The position numbers and the translations under genes are program-made. A stretch of 64,000 nt of DNA from Labrys wisconsinensis (GTDB lineage: Bacteria > Pseudomonadota > Alphaproteobacteria > Rhizobiales > Labraceae): the NCBI RefSeq assembly GCF_030814995.1, contig NZ_JAUSVX010000028.1, positions 22,820-86,819 of the forward strand. The letters are read 5' to 3'. The notes under the pieces were generated by a model. That model had not been told where the DNA came from and did no database searches. It saw only the letters and a list, made by a program, of their open reading frames with translations. The stretch's first letter is position 1. Each line of letters starts with the position of its first letter. Shown piece after piece: positions 17,910-25,600 of this stretch.

Positions 17910-18761
17910 ATGCCCGACCCGATCCTGGCCCCTCTCGTGCAGGCCCTGTCGGACGTCGACGGCCTCGTCGCCGTCGCGCTCGGAGGGTCGCGGGCGCGGG
18001 GAACGGCGCGGCCGGACTCCGACTACGACATCGGCCTCTACTACGATGCCGCGGCGCCGCTCGACACGGCCCGGCTGCTGGCAGCGGTCCGGCCGCTGGT
18101 CGATGCTCCCACGGCAGCGGCCGTGACGCCGCTGGGGGAATGGGGCCCCTGGATCAACGGCGGGGCCTGGCTCGCCATGTCCGGGCACAAGGTCGATCTG
18201 CTCTATCGCGACCTCGATCAGGTCGGCGCCGTGATCGCCGACTGCCGGGACGGACGGATCGCCATGCACTACCAGCCCGGCCATCCCCACGGGTTCTGTT
18301 CCGCCATCTGGATGGGCGAGGCCGCGTTGTGCCGGCCGCTCTTCGATCCCAGGGGCCGGATCGCCGCTCTCAAGGCGCTGACGTCGCCCTATCCCGACGC
18401 CCTGCGGCAAGCCTTGATCGCCCGGTTCCACTGGGAGGTCCGTTTCAGCATCGACAATGCCGAGACCGCGCTTGCCCGCGAGGAGCGGACTCACATTGCC
18501 GGCTGCGCCTATCGGGCGCTGTCCTGCCTGGCCCAGGTGCTGTTTGCCGTGAACGGCCGCTACCTCATCAACGAAAAGGGCGCGTTTGCCGAAGCCGCGA
18601 CCCTGCCCGCCACGATCGCAGGCGCCGCTGCAGCCGGCGCCGAGGTCTGGGGGGCCATCGGCACGCGCGACTTCGGCTCGGCGATCCGGCGCCTGCGGAC
18701 ACTGGCGGAGGGGCTCGATGCCCTCGTGGCGTCCTCGGCCGAGCCGCCGCCGGCGGCTTGA
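17910..18761 (+). CDS. Nucleotidyltransferase-domain protein
   Basis: A 283-residue protein with an N-terminal polymerase-beta-type nucleotidyltransferase fold. The motif GGSRARGT followed by DSDYDIGLYY matches GS-x(n)-DxD, with the two metal-binding aspartates. The C-terminal half is helical and resembles the DUF4037 or aminoglycoside-nucleotidyltransferase type. It is not a minimal antitoxin-type MNT protein, which is about 100 residues. GGAG lies upstream of ATG 17910. The substrate could be an antibiotic, a tRNA end or a protein; nothing in the sequence decides this. Confidence 0.82.
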   Translation: MPDPILAPLVQALSDVDGLVAVALGGSRARGTARPDSDYDIGLYYDAAAPLDTARLLAAVRPLVDAPTAAAVTPLGEWGPWINGGAWLAMSGHKVDLLYRDLDQVGAVIADCRDGRIAMHYQPGHPHGFCSAIWMGEAALCRPLFDPRGRIAALKALTSPYPDALRQALIARFHWEVRFSIDNAETALAREERTHIAGCAYRALSCLAQVLFAVNGRYLINEKGAFAEAATLPATIAGAAAAGAEVWGAIGTRDFGSAIRRLRTLAEGLDALVASSAEPPPAA

Positions 18762-18836
18762 GATCGCACCACGGTTCTCGCATCGACAGGCCGGCACGCC
18801 CTGGCCCTCCGCCTCCAGGCACGCTATCTCGATACC

Positions 18837-19442
18837 ATGCCCGACAAGCCCCGCGACCTCCCCGTCCTGTCCTTCCCCTCGGCGCAAGCCTGGGAGGCCT
18901 GGCTGGCGGAGCGGCCGGCAGATGCGAAGGGCGTCTGGCTGCGGCTGGCGAAGAAGGGCTCGGGGATCGCCGGCCCGTCCAAGCAGGAAGCCATCGACGG
19001 CGCGCTCTGCCACGGCTGGATCGACGGGCAGATCGACCGCGGCGACGCGACGAGCTGGCTCACCCGCTTCACGCCGCGCAAGGCGGGAAGCCGCTGGTCC
19101 GAAAACAATCGCTCCCGGGCGCTCGCGCTGATCGCCGAGGGGAGGATGCAGGCGGCGGGCTTCGGGGAAATCGAGCGGGCCAAGGCGGACGGGCGCTGGG
19201 ACGCGGCCTATGCCTCGCAGGGCCGGATCACGGTGCCGGACGATCTCCAGGCCGCCCTCGACGCCGACGAGGCGGCGAGTCGCTTCTTCGCCGGGCTCGA
19301 CAGCGCCAACCGTTACGCCGTCCTCTATCGCATCCACCACGCCCGGACGCCGCAGGCCCGCGCCCGGCAGATCGAGACCTCGGTCGCCATGCTCGCCCGC
19401 GGCGAGACCTTCCATCCCCGCAGGGGCAAGCCGAAGGCCTGA
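18837..19442 (+). CDS. YdeI/OmpD-associated family protein
   Basis: A 201-residue soluble protein of the YdeI family (bacteriocin-protection, DUF1905-like group). The features that identify it are CHGWIDGQIDRGD, the FTPRKAGSRWSENN motif and the C-terminal helical part with LDSANRYAVLYRIHHA. Some family members are linked to resistance to cationic peptides or bacteriocins, but no enzymatic activity is established. It stands 75 bp after the nucleotidyltransferase gene and is convergent with the MFS gene. Confidence 0.85.
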   Translation: MPDKPRDLPVLSFPSAQAWEAWLAERPADAKGVWLRLAKKGSGIAGPSKQEAIDGALCHGWIDGQIDRGDATSWLTRFTPRKAGSRWSENNRSRALALIAEGRMQAAGFGEIERAKADGRWDAAYASQGRITVPDDLQAALDADEAASRFFAGLDSANRYAVLYRIHHARTPQARARQIETSVAMLARGETFHPRRGKPKA

Positions 19443-19449
19443 GCCCGCG

Positions 19450-20655
19450 CTATGTCGGACGGTCCTCCCGCTTCATCGCCAGCACGAGCGTGACGGCCAG
19501 GCTGGCGGCCGTGGCGACGGCGCCGAACAGGAAGGGCGTCGCCTCGGTGAACCGGCCGGCGATCAGGCCGGCGGCCGGCCCGGTGATGCCGAGCGCGACG
19601 TCGAGGAACATGGAGTAGAGCCCGAGGGCCGAGCCGCGATTGGCCGCCGGCACCCGCGCCACCGCCACGACGCCGATGGCGGGGAAGACCAGGCTGAAGC
19701 CGAAGCCGGTCAGCCCGGCGCCGACCAGGGCCAGCGGCGGGCTGCCGGCGCACCACAGCACCAGCAGGCCGGCCGTCTGCAAGACCAGCGAGACGATGGC
19801 GACGGGGAAGCCGCCATGGCGGTTGATGGTATCGGCGAACAGCAGGCGGCAGGCGATGAAGGCGAGGCCGAACACGCTGAGGGCGAAGGCGGCCCCGGTC
19901 CAGTGCTGCGCGGCGTAGTACAGGGTGACGAAGGTGGTGATGGTGCCGAAGCCGATGGTGGACAGGGCGAGCGCCGCACCGTGCGGCAGGATCCGGCGGA
20001 AGACGTGGCCGATGCCGAGCCGCGCCTCGCCGCGGCGTATCGGCGGCGCCGGCTTGGGCCAGGCGATGGCGAGGCCGGCCGCCGCCAGCAGCATGACGCT
20101 CACGCCGATGGCGCCGAAGCCGAGCCAGCCGGCGAGCATGACGCCGGCCGGCGCCCCCGCAGCCAGCGCGCCATAGGTCGAGACGCCGTTCCAGGCGATG
20201 ATGCGCGCGGTGTATTCCGGCCCGACCCGGCCGATGGCCCAGGCGATGGCGCCGGTGCCGATCAGGCTCTCGCCGATGCCGAGCGCCAGGCGGCTGGCGA
20301 AGATCAGGCCGAGCGCCCCGGCGGGCTCCAGCAGCGCCGAGGCCGCGAGCAGCGCGCCGCTGGCGAAGCAGGCGACGAGGCCGGCGAGGACGGTGAGCTT
20401 CGGTCCGCGCGTGTCGGCGATCTGGCCGACTCGGGCGCGGGTCAGCACGGTGGCGATGTACTGGATGCTGACGGCGAGGCCCGCCACCACCGTGCCGTAG
20501 CCGAGATCGGCGTGCACATGGATCGGCAGCGCCGCCAGCGGCAGGCCGATCGTGAGATAGCCGACGAAGGTGATGAAGACGGTGGCGACGATCTGGGCGT
20601 TGCCGCTGCGGCCGTCCCGGGCGGACAACGGAGCGGCGGCATGGTTCACGGACAC
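19450..20655 (-). CDS. MFS transporter (YhhS-like)
   Basis: A 401-residue, twelve-helix major facilitator protein. The loop 2-3 signature is present as VGQIADTRGPKL, and GRVGPEYTARIIAWNG resembles the YhhS/arabinose-efflux group. The reading frame is open well upstream, but the protein's homologous part starts at the GTG codons at 20655 or 20649; 20655 gives the normal family length. The substrate is unknown. It is convergent with the YdeI-like gene and lies downstream of the lactonase gene in the same orientation (110 bp). Confidence 0.87.
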   Translation of the reverse strand: MSVNHAAAPLSARDGRSGNAQIVATVFITFVGYLTIGLPLAALPIHVHADLGYGTVVAGLAVSIQYIATVLTRARVGQIADTRGPKLTVLAGLVACFASGALLAASALLEPAGALGLIFASRLALGIGESLIGTGAIAWAIGRVGPEYTARIIAWNGVSTYGALAAGAPAGVMLAGWLGFGAIGVSVMLLAAAGLAIAWPKPAPPIRRGEARLGIGHVFRRILPHGAALALSTIGFGTITTFVTLYYAAQHWTGAAFALSVFGLAFIACRLLFADTINRHGGFPVAIVSLVLQTAGLLVLWCAGSPPLALVGAGLTGFGFSLVFPAIGVVAVARVPAANRGSALGLYSMFLDVALGITGPAAGLIAGRFTEATPFLFGAVATAASLAVTLVLAMKREDRPT

Positions 20656-20765
20656 GGCAGGGACCTGGCGGGCGACGGGCGCGATCGGGGAAGGGCGGCG
20701 CGCAAACGATAACGGGTGGCCGGCCGCAAGCCAACCGCCCGCTGCCCTCGTGGCACGCAGGGCAC

Positions 20766-21557
20766 CTATTCGTAAAACTCGGGTGCGCGGCGCACGTCCC
20801 GCTGGGCTTCGAGGTCGTGGTGCAGCCACACGGTCGCGCCGCGCTCCCGCTCCAGCGCCTTGGCCGCCGCGATCGAGCGCCGGGTCGCCTCGACGTCGAC
20901 ATCGGATTGCCGCGGCACGCCCTCGGCGTAGTCCCGCGCGGAGTAGGACACGTCGCCGGCCAGCAGGATCGGGCCGCTGCGCGCCAGGGTGACGAGCAGG
21001 CCCTGGTGGCCCGGCGTATGGCCGGGCAGCGGCGTCATCACCACGCTGCCGTCGCCGAAGACGTCATGCTCGCCGGCGACCGGCCGGATCCGGCTCCGGT
21101 CGAGCGCGGCATAGGCCTGCGGGATATAGGTGAGCTCTTCCGCCGCCGGACCGAAGGCGGCATCGACTTCGACCTCTTGCACGAGGACGGTCGCGGCGGG
21201 GAACAGGCCGAGATTGCCGACGTGGTCGATATGGAGATGGGAGAGCCCGACCAGCGGGACGGCCGCCGGGTCGACGCCGATCCCGGCGAGCTGGCCGGCG
21301 AGCGTCCTCGGCACGCGAAAGGTGATCGCGTCGATGATCCGCCGGCCGTCGACGAGCCCGGCGATGGCATCGTCGATGCCGGTGTCCCACAGCAGCATGC
21401 CGCGGGGATGGACGACGAGGTAGCTAAGCACGCTCATCGCCTTGCGCAGGCCGGGGCCGGCCGTGGGGCTGAAGATCGCGTAGTCAGCGCAGTCGATCAG
21501 GCCGGTGTCGAGAACATAGAGGCGGATTGCGTCCGCCGGCGCGCTGTCCTGTGCCAT
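20766..21557 (-). CDS. Metallo-beta-lactamase-fold hydrolase, AHL-lactonase-like
   Basis: A 263-residue zinc hydrolase. The metal motif HLHIDH lies in GLSHLHIDHVGNLG, with further ligands in PLPGHTPGHQG, in LLAGDVSY and in the C-terminal LHHD. The DTG at its start (YVLDTGLIDC) and the WDTGID segment resemble N-acyl-homoserine lactone lactonases of the AttM/AiiA type. Quorum quenching is therefore possible, but the fold also serves other esters, so the substrate is a hypothesis. The start at 21557 (MAQDSAPADAI) is used. A LysR regulator is transcribed divergently, 124 bp away. Confidence 0.84.
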   Translation of the reverse strand: MAQDSAPADAIRLYVLDTGLIDCADYAIFSPTAGPGLRKAMSVLSYLVVHPRGMLLWDTGIDDAIAGLVDGRRIIDAITFRVPRTLAGQLAGIGVDPAAVPLVGLSHLHIDHVGNLGLFPAATVLVQEVEVDAAFGPAAEELTYIPQAYAALDRSRIRPVAGEHDVFGDGSVVMTPLPGHTPGHQGLLVTLARSGPILLAGDVSYSARDYAEGVPRQSDVDVEATRRSIAAAKALERERGATVWLHHDLEAQRDVRRAPEFYE

Positions 21558-21631
21558 GGCAGGCCTCCGGGTCGAGGGTCGAGACACCGACCGCATCGGC
21601 GATGTCCCGCCCTACCTATTGCGGACGTCTC

Positions 21632-21651
21632 GGCATGATTAGCTTGATGCC
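21632..21651. promoter_or_regulatory. Putative LysR-type operator
   Basis: GGCAT-N10-ATGCC, an AT-rich dyad, lies in the 124-bp divergent region between the lactonase gene and its neighbouring LysR gene, 30 bp before the regulator start. Position and form fit a LysR-type binding box controlling both directions. There is no experimental support. Confidence 0.5.
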
Positions 21652-21681
21652 TGTCACTTCTTTTTTTCCCGGAAGACCGCA

Positions 21682-22578
21682 ATGACGATGATCCTCGACA
21701 GGACGGCCGGACTGGTCGCCTTCGTGCGGACGGTGGAAGCGGGCTCGTTCAGCGGCGCCGGCCAGGCGCTGGGGTCCAGCCCGTCCGCGGTGTCCAAGAG
21801 CGTGGCGCGCCTGGAGCGGCGGCTCGGGGTGCGGCTGATCCGGCGCACGACCCGGACGCTGACGCCGACGGCCGAGGGCAGCGCCTATTTCGAGCGGGTG
21901 GCACCGCTGCTGCGGGCGATCGACGATGCCGAGGACAGCGTCCGCGGTGCGGACAGGGCACGCGGGCTGCTGCGCGTCACCGCGCCGACAGACCTCAGCC
22001 GCCTGCTGCTCGCCGGCTGGGTGGAGGCGTTCGCCGCGCGCCATCCCGAGCTCAAGCTCGAGATCGGCGTCGCCGACCGCCATGTCGACCTGGTGCGCGA
22101 GGCCTATGACATCGCGGTGCGCGCCGGCCCCCTGCCGGACACCGGCCTGACCGGCCGCCTGCTGGCACGGCTACCGTTCGCGCTCGTCGCCTCGCCCGGC
22201 TATATCGCCCGCCGGGGCGCGCCGGCTTCGATCGCCGATCTCGGCCACCATGCCTGCCTGCGCTATCTCACGGCCCAGGGCCCCTATCCCTGGACCTGGG
22301 CCGACGGCACGAGCCTGGTGCCGGACGGCCCGCTCGACGCCAATGACGGCGGCGTCCTGCGCCTCGCCGCGCTGCAGGACGCCGGCATCGTCTACCTCAC
22401 GCGCGTGGCGCTGGCGGACGACATCGCCGCCGGCAGGCTCGTGCCCGTGCTGCCCGACCTGGCGCTGCCGGCCCAGCCGGTCTACGCCCTGCACGCCTTC
22501 GGCCGGCAGGTGCCGATCCGAGCCCGCCTGTTCATCGACTTCCTGGCGGAGCGGTTCGCCGCGGCGACAGCCGGCTGA
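21682..22578 (+). CDS. LysR-family transcriptional regulator
   Basis: A 298-residue regulator with an N-terminal winged helix-turn-helix (AGQALGSSPSAVSKSVARLERRLGVRL) and a C-terminal effector-binding domain. It resembles the large group of LysR proteins that control divergent neighbouring enzymes. The likely target is the metallo-beta-lactamase-fold gene on the opposite strand, and the dyad at 21632-21651 is the candidate operator. ATG 21682 is the first of two (21688). Confidence 0.92.
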   Translation: MTMILDRTAGLVAFVRTVEAGSFSGAGQALGSSPSAVSKSVARLERRLGVRLIRRTTRTLTPTAEGSAYFERVAPLLRAIDDAEDSVRGADRARGLLRVTAPTDLSRLLLAGWVEAFAARHPELKLEIGVADRHVDLVREAYDIAVRAGPLPDTGLTGRLLARLPFALVASPGYIARRGAPASIADLGHHACLRYLTAQGPYPWTWADGTSLVPDGPLDANDGGVLRLAALQDAGIVYLTRVALADDIAAGRLVPVLPDLALPAQPVYALHAFGRQVPIRARLFIDFLAERFAAATAG

Positions 22579-22634
22579 CGGGGGCCGCCCGTCAACCGCC
22601 CGGCTCAGGCCGCGCCGCCGAGGTTCTCGATCAT

Positions 22635-22698
22635 CCCGGCGAGCGTAGCGAGCCCGGCGAGCGTAGCGAGCCCGGCGAGCGTAGCGAGCCCGGCGAGG
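22635..22698. repeat. 18-bp tandem repeat
   Basis: About 3.5 copies of CCCGGCGAGCGTAGCGAG lie in the 145-bp gap between the LysR gene and the flavin reductase-like gene. The unit contains GAGCGTAGCGAG, which is close to a common genomic phrase. It lies just past the 3' end of both convergent genes and encodes nothing convincing. A slippage-prone spacer is the simplest reading. Confidence 0.9.
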
Positions 22699-22723
22699 GT
22701 GGCCCGCCTCTCGTCCACCGCCG

Positions 22724-23305
22724 TCATGCCGCCCTCTCCGCGTAGGGCGTGGCGCGACGCGCCTCGCCGAGCGCGCGGCCCCACCAGCTCAGATGCGCCA
22801 GCATCGTCGCCATGGCCTTGCGCGGCACCTCGGGCTCGAACAGCCCGCCGGCGGCGTCGAAGCGGTCCCAGGGATTGGCGAAGGCGACGGCATCGCGCAT
22901 GGTCACCGCGTGCAGCTCGGCGAAGACCTGCCGAAGCTGCTCGACGGCGCGCACGCCGCCGGCCGGGCCGCCATAGGAGACGAAGCCGACGGGCTTGGCC
23001 CGCCATTCCCGGTAGGCGGCGTCGATCACGTATTTGAGCGCCGCGGGATAGCCGTGATTGTGCTCGGGCGTGACCACGACGAAGGCATCCGCCCGGTCGA
23101 GGCGCTGCCGGAGCGCGGCGAGCACCGGCGTCTCCGCCTCCTGGTGCCAGGCGGGCAGGCCCATCGCCCTGGGATCGACGACATCGACGGCAAAGCCGCC
23201 GTGCCGCTCGATCTCGCCGAGGGCCCAGGCCGCGACGCGGTCGCAGAAGCGCCCCTCGCGGATGCTGCCATAGATCAAGACCAGTCGAAGCGTGCCGTCG
23301 AGCAA
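22724..23305 (-). CDS. NAD(P)H-dependent FMN reductase-family oxidoreductase
   Basis: A flavodoxin-fold oxidoreductase of the NADPH-dependent FMN reductase family. It has the phosphate-binding loop YGSIREGRFCDRVA, the flavin-contact motif PEHNHGYPAALKYVID and a YGGPAGG segment. A start at ATG 23368 would put the first codons inside a SoxR box, so I chose TTG 23305. That codon is preceded by GGGAG at a spacing of six and gives 193 residues. The gene is divergent from soxR, with the SoxR box between them, so it is very likely a SoxR target induced by redox-cycling compounds. Confidence 0.83.
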   Translation of the reverse strand: MLDGTLRLVLIYGSIREGRFCDRVAAWALGEIERHGGFAVDVVDPRAMGLPAWHQEAETPVLAALRQRLDRADAFVVVTPEHNHGYPAALKYVIDAAYREWRAKPVGFVSYGGPAGGVRAVEQLRQVFAELHAVTMRDAVAFANPWDRFDAAGGLFEPEVPRKAMATMLAHLSWWGRALGEARRATPYAERAA

Positions 23306-23346
23306 GAGCGACTCCCGTTTGCCATCGAAGGGCCCCAGCGCTACAA

Positions 23347-23364
23347 CCTCAAGATTGGTTGAGG
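23347..23364. promoter_or_regulatory. SoxR box between soxR and the oxidoreductase gene
   Basis: CCTCAAGATTGGTTGAGG is an 18-bp dyad with perfect CCTCAA/TTGAGG arms, matching the form of the E. coli soxS SoxR box. On the minus strand, TTGACC overlaps its start as a -35. A long 19-bp spacer to a weak TAGCGC -10 gives the stretched promoter that MerR-family activators such as SoxR untwist. A transcript would start just ahead of the TTG start of the oxidoreductase gene. Confidence 0.85.
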
Positions 23365-23382
23365 TCAAGCGCCGAATCGACG

Positions 23383-23841
23383 ATGCGGACGGAGCGCCCG
23401 GAGATCCACAGGGAGCTGTCGGTCGGCGAGGTCGCCGCCCGGGCCGGGGTCGCCGTCTCGGCGATCCATTTCTACGAGGCGCAGGGGCTGATCCGAGGCC
23501 GGCGCAACCCGGGCAACCATCGCCGCTATCCGCGCGAGACCCTGCGCCGCATCGCGGTGATCAAGGTGGCGCAGCGCGCCGGCATTCCGCTGAAGGAGAT
23601 CCGCCAGGCCCTGGCCGCGCTGCCGGACGGGCGCACCCCGACGGCGCAGGACTGGTCGCTCCTGTCGTCGCGCTGGAAGGCCGAGCTCGACGCGCGCATC
23701 GCCCGGCTGACACGGCTGCGCGACCAGCTCGCCGGCTGCATCGGCTGCGGCTGCCTGTCGATCGGCGACTGCCCGCTGCGCAACCCCTATGACGCGCTGG
23801 GACGGCAGGGGCCCGGGCCGCGGCTGCTCGATCCGGAATAG
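23383..23841 (+). CDS. soxR: Redox-sensitive transcriptional activator SoxR
   Basis: A MerR-family regulator with a [2Fe-2S] cluster. The 152-residue protein has the N-terminal helix-turn-helix (VGEVAARAGVAVSAIHFYEAQGLI), the dimerisation helix and the cluster motif CIGCGCLSIGDC. That motif is exactly C-x2-C-x-C-x5-C, followed by the typical NPYDALG ending. No soxS lies nearby; in non-enteric bacteria SoxR controls redox enzymes directly, which fits the divergent flavin reductase-like gene. The start at 23383 avoids overlapping the SoxR box. Confidence 0.96.
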   Translation: MRTERPEIHRELSVGEVAARAGVAVSAIHFYEAQGLIRGRRNPGNHRRYPRETLRRIAVIKVAQRAGIPLKEIRQALAALPDGRTPTAQDWSLLSSRWKAELDARIARLTRLRDQLAGCIGCGCLSIGDCPLRNPYDALGRQGPGPRLLDPE

Positions 23842-23857
23842 ACATGTCTAGACATGT
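23842..23857. promoter_or_regulatory. Perfect 16-bp palindrome after soxR
   Basis: ACATGTCTAGACATGT is a perfect dyad starting at the base after the soxR stop codon and lying about 110 bp upstream of the antitoxin gene. Its TGTCTAGACA core looks like a repressor operator of the TetR type, but no such regulator is adjacent. It could also be a short terminator-like hairpin without a T-run. Confidence 0.5.
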
Positions 23858-23914
23858 TCATACCCTTCGACAAAACGAGACGAAGAGCGACGCAAAACCA
23901 CCTTCCGCTTGCAC

Positions 23915-23942
23915 AAAGTACCTAAAGTACGTATCTTACGTA
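23915..23942 (+). promoter_or_regulatory. Toxin-antitoxin promoter region with 9-bp repeats
   Basis: AT-rich DNA ahead of the antitoxin gene contains three consecutive 9-mers: AAAGTACCT, AAAGTACGT and ATCTTACGT. They create two TACGTA palindromes nine bases apart (23928-33 and 23937-42). Type II antitoxins of the Phd/YefM kind usually repress their own promoter through short palindromes of this sort, so this is the likely operator. Confidence 0.55.
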
Positions 23943-23965
23943 TATTCCAGCAAGAGTGGACGACC

Positions 23966-24214
23966 ATGAAGCAGTTCAGCTTTTCCGATCTCAACCGCAT
24001 CTCCGGTGAAGTGCTGGACGCAGCCATGGTCGAGCCGGTCGCCCTGACCAAGCATGGCAAGGAAAAGCTCGTCATCATCCCGATGGAGCAGTACCGCCGC
24101 CTCATCGACAAGGTCCACGCCTACACGCTGGAAGACGCGCCGCAGGATATCCACGCCGGCCTGATGCAGGGGATCGACGCCATTCTGACGGGCAACCGCG
24201 GCGATGACGCTTAA
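23966..24214 (+). CDS. Phd/YefM-like antitoxin
   Basis: An 82-residue antitoxin of the prevent-host-death family. The conserved pattern is MKQFSFSDLNRISGEVLDAA, then PVALTKHGKEKLVIIPMEQYRRL; that N-terminal half forms the DNA-binding and dimer fold. The C-terminal tail (LEDAPQDIHAGLM) would wrap and neutralise the toxin. The region is lower in GC than its surroundings. The stop codon overlaps the start region of the toxin frame, the usual translationally coupled layout. Confidence 0.85.
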   Translation: MKQFSFSDLNRISGEVLDAAMVEPVALTKHGKEKLVIIPMEQYRRLIDKVHAYTLEDAPQDIHAGLMQGIDAILTGNRGDDA

Positions 24215-24601
24215 GCCTGGGATATCCTGCGCTATCACTATCTCTGGGCGAGGCAGGCGGATGCCGGCGAGGAATCGGGCCGCAAGGCGCGGCCGGTCTG
24301 TCTGGTCGTTCGGACACCGACGGCTCCGGCCAATCTCTACCTCTTCCCCCTCACGTCGCAGCAGCCCGATGCCGGACGCGCGGCGCTCGCCATCAGCGAG
24401 ATCGAATGCCGCCGCGCCGGCCTCGACGGCCCGACGTGGCTGATCGTGGACGAGTACAACTTCGTCTCCGCGGACCGCACCTATGATCTCGAATCGGACA
24501 AGCTGATCGGCGCGTTCAGCGCCGCCCTGCTCAGGCGCATCGCGACGCTGATCAAACGGACGGCCGCCGAGCGACGCATCCGGGCCGTTCGATGCACCTG
24601 A
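24204..24601 (+). pseudogene. PemK/MazF-like toxin, disrupted by a one-base frameshift
   Basis: ATG 24204 overlaps the antitoxin end and reads MTLKPG. The expected continuation, DILRYHYLWARQADAGEE then GRKARPVCLVV, lies in a different frame starting at 24218. Inserting one base in CCTGGGATATCC (giving GGGG) restores one continuous protein of about 132 codons ending at TGA 24601. This is the PemK-like plasmid-maintenance toxin type. The frameshift may be a real inactivation (a toxin lost while its antitoxin is kept) or a homopolymer error. As it stands no intact toxin is encoded. Confidence 0.8.
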
Positions 24602-24650
24602 ACCTCGACCGGCGTTGGACGCATACCGATTTTTCGGCTCCAATAGCGGC

Positions 24651-25508
24651 ATGACCGAGGTCAATCCCGCTCTCGCCGCGCTGCGCCGGATGGCGCAGAA
24701 GGACAGCCGCCCGCCGGCGCTGCCGATGGCGGCGGGCGGCCCTTCGCTGTTCGCCTTCGTCGCCTGCGCGCGCGAGCGCATCGCCGGCACCGTGCTGCCG
24801 CGCCCCTCGCTGGTGGTGGTGCTGGAAGGGGCCAAGGAGCTGGTCGCCATGGGGCGGCCGCTGCGCGTCGGCGCCGGCCATGCCGTCGCCCTGCCGGCGG
24901 GCTGGCAGGGCGACGTGGTCAACGACCCCGATCCCGACACCGGCTTCTATCGCGCCATCTTCCTCGACTTCGCCGAGACGCTCGTGCTCGGCGCCCACCG
25001 CGCCCATCCGGAATGGCGGGTCGCCGCGCACGGGCGGCGGGCGGAGGTCGCGCTCGACCCGCTGCTGACCGCGGCCATCCACCATGCCGCCGAGGGAATC
25101 GCGGGCGGCCTGCCGCCGCTGCTGGTCGAGCACCGGCAGATGGAGATCCTGCTCATCCTCGGCATGCGCGGGGTGCTGCCGCTGCGGCCCGGGGCCGGCG
25201 CCGCCTCGTCGGCCGAGGCGGTCCGCGCCCTGGTGCGCTGGCAGCCGGACCGGGCCTGGACCGCGGACCTGCTGGCGGCCGAGCTCGGCACCAGCAACGC
25301 GACGCTGCGCCGGCGCCTGGCCCGCGAGGGCCAGGCCCTGCGCGCTCTGCTGGCGGAGGAGCGCACGGCCCTGGGCCGGCGCATGCTGCGGGAGGACGGC
25401 GCCTCGCTGCGCGAGGCGGCGCTCGCCGCCGGCTATCTCTCGCCGCGCCGCTTCGCGGAGCGGCTGCGCGCCACCGCATCCGGCCGGCACGGCACCGGGG
25501 CGGCTTGA
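24651..25508 (+). CDS. AraC-family transcriptional regulator
   Basis: A 285-residue regulator with an N-terminal cupin-like effector domain and a C-terminal double helix-turn-helix (LLAAELGTSNATLRRRLAREGQALRALLAEERTALG). The DNA-binding domain ends in a segment with YLSPRRFAERLR, which replaces the more common FGYSDxSxFSRAFRRW pattern. ATG 24651 is preferred; an in-frame ATG at 24615 would add twelve residues. The neighbouring exported PEBP-like gene, 92 bp downstream on the same strand, is the natural candidate target. Confidence 0.9.
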   Translation: MTEVNPALAALRRMAQKDSRPPALPMAAGGPSLFAFVACARERIAGTVLPRPSLVVVLEGAKELVAMGRPLRVGAGHAVALPAGWQGDVVNDPDPDTGFYRAIFLDFAETLVLGAHRAHPEWRVAAHGRRAEVALDPLLTAAIHHAAEGIAGGLPPLLVEHRQMEILLILGMRGVLPLRPGAGAASSAEAVRALVRWQPDRAWTADLLAAELGTSNATLRRRLAREGQALRALLAEERTALGRRMLREDGASLREAALAAGYLSPRRFAERLRATASGRHGTGAA

Positions 25509-25600
25509 GCGGCCCTGTCGCATCTTTGAGCGTTCCGGTGCGCATGGCCGGCCACGGCCCCTGGTAGATCCTCGCCGGCCGACAACGAGCGAGAGCGACG

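Noticed and set aside
23842..23857. Match to the p53 response-element consensus
   Set aside because: Coincidental: a eukaryotic motif that is meaningless in this bacterial context.
24204..24443. 79-residue frame starting at the toxin ATG
   Set aside because: Becomes low-complexity basic sequence after six codons; the conserved toxin sequence is in the shifted frame.
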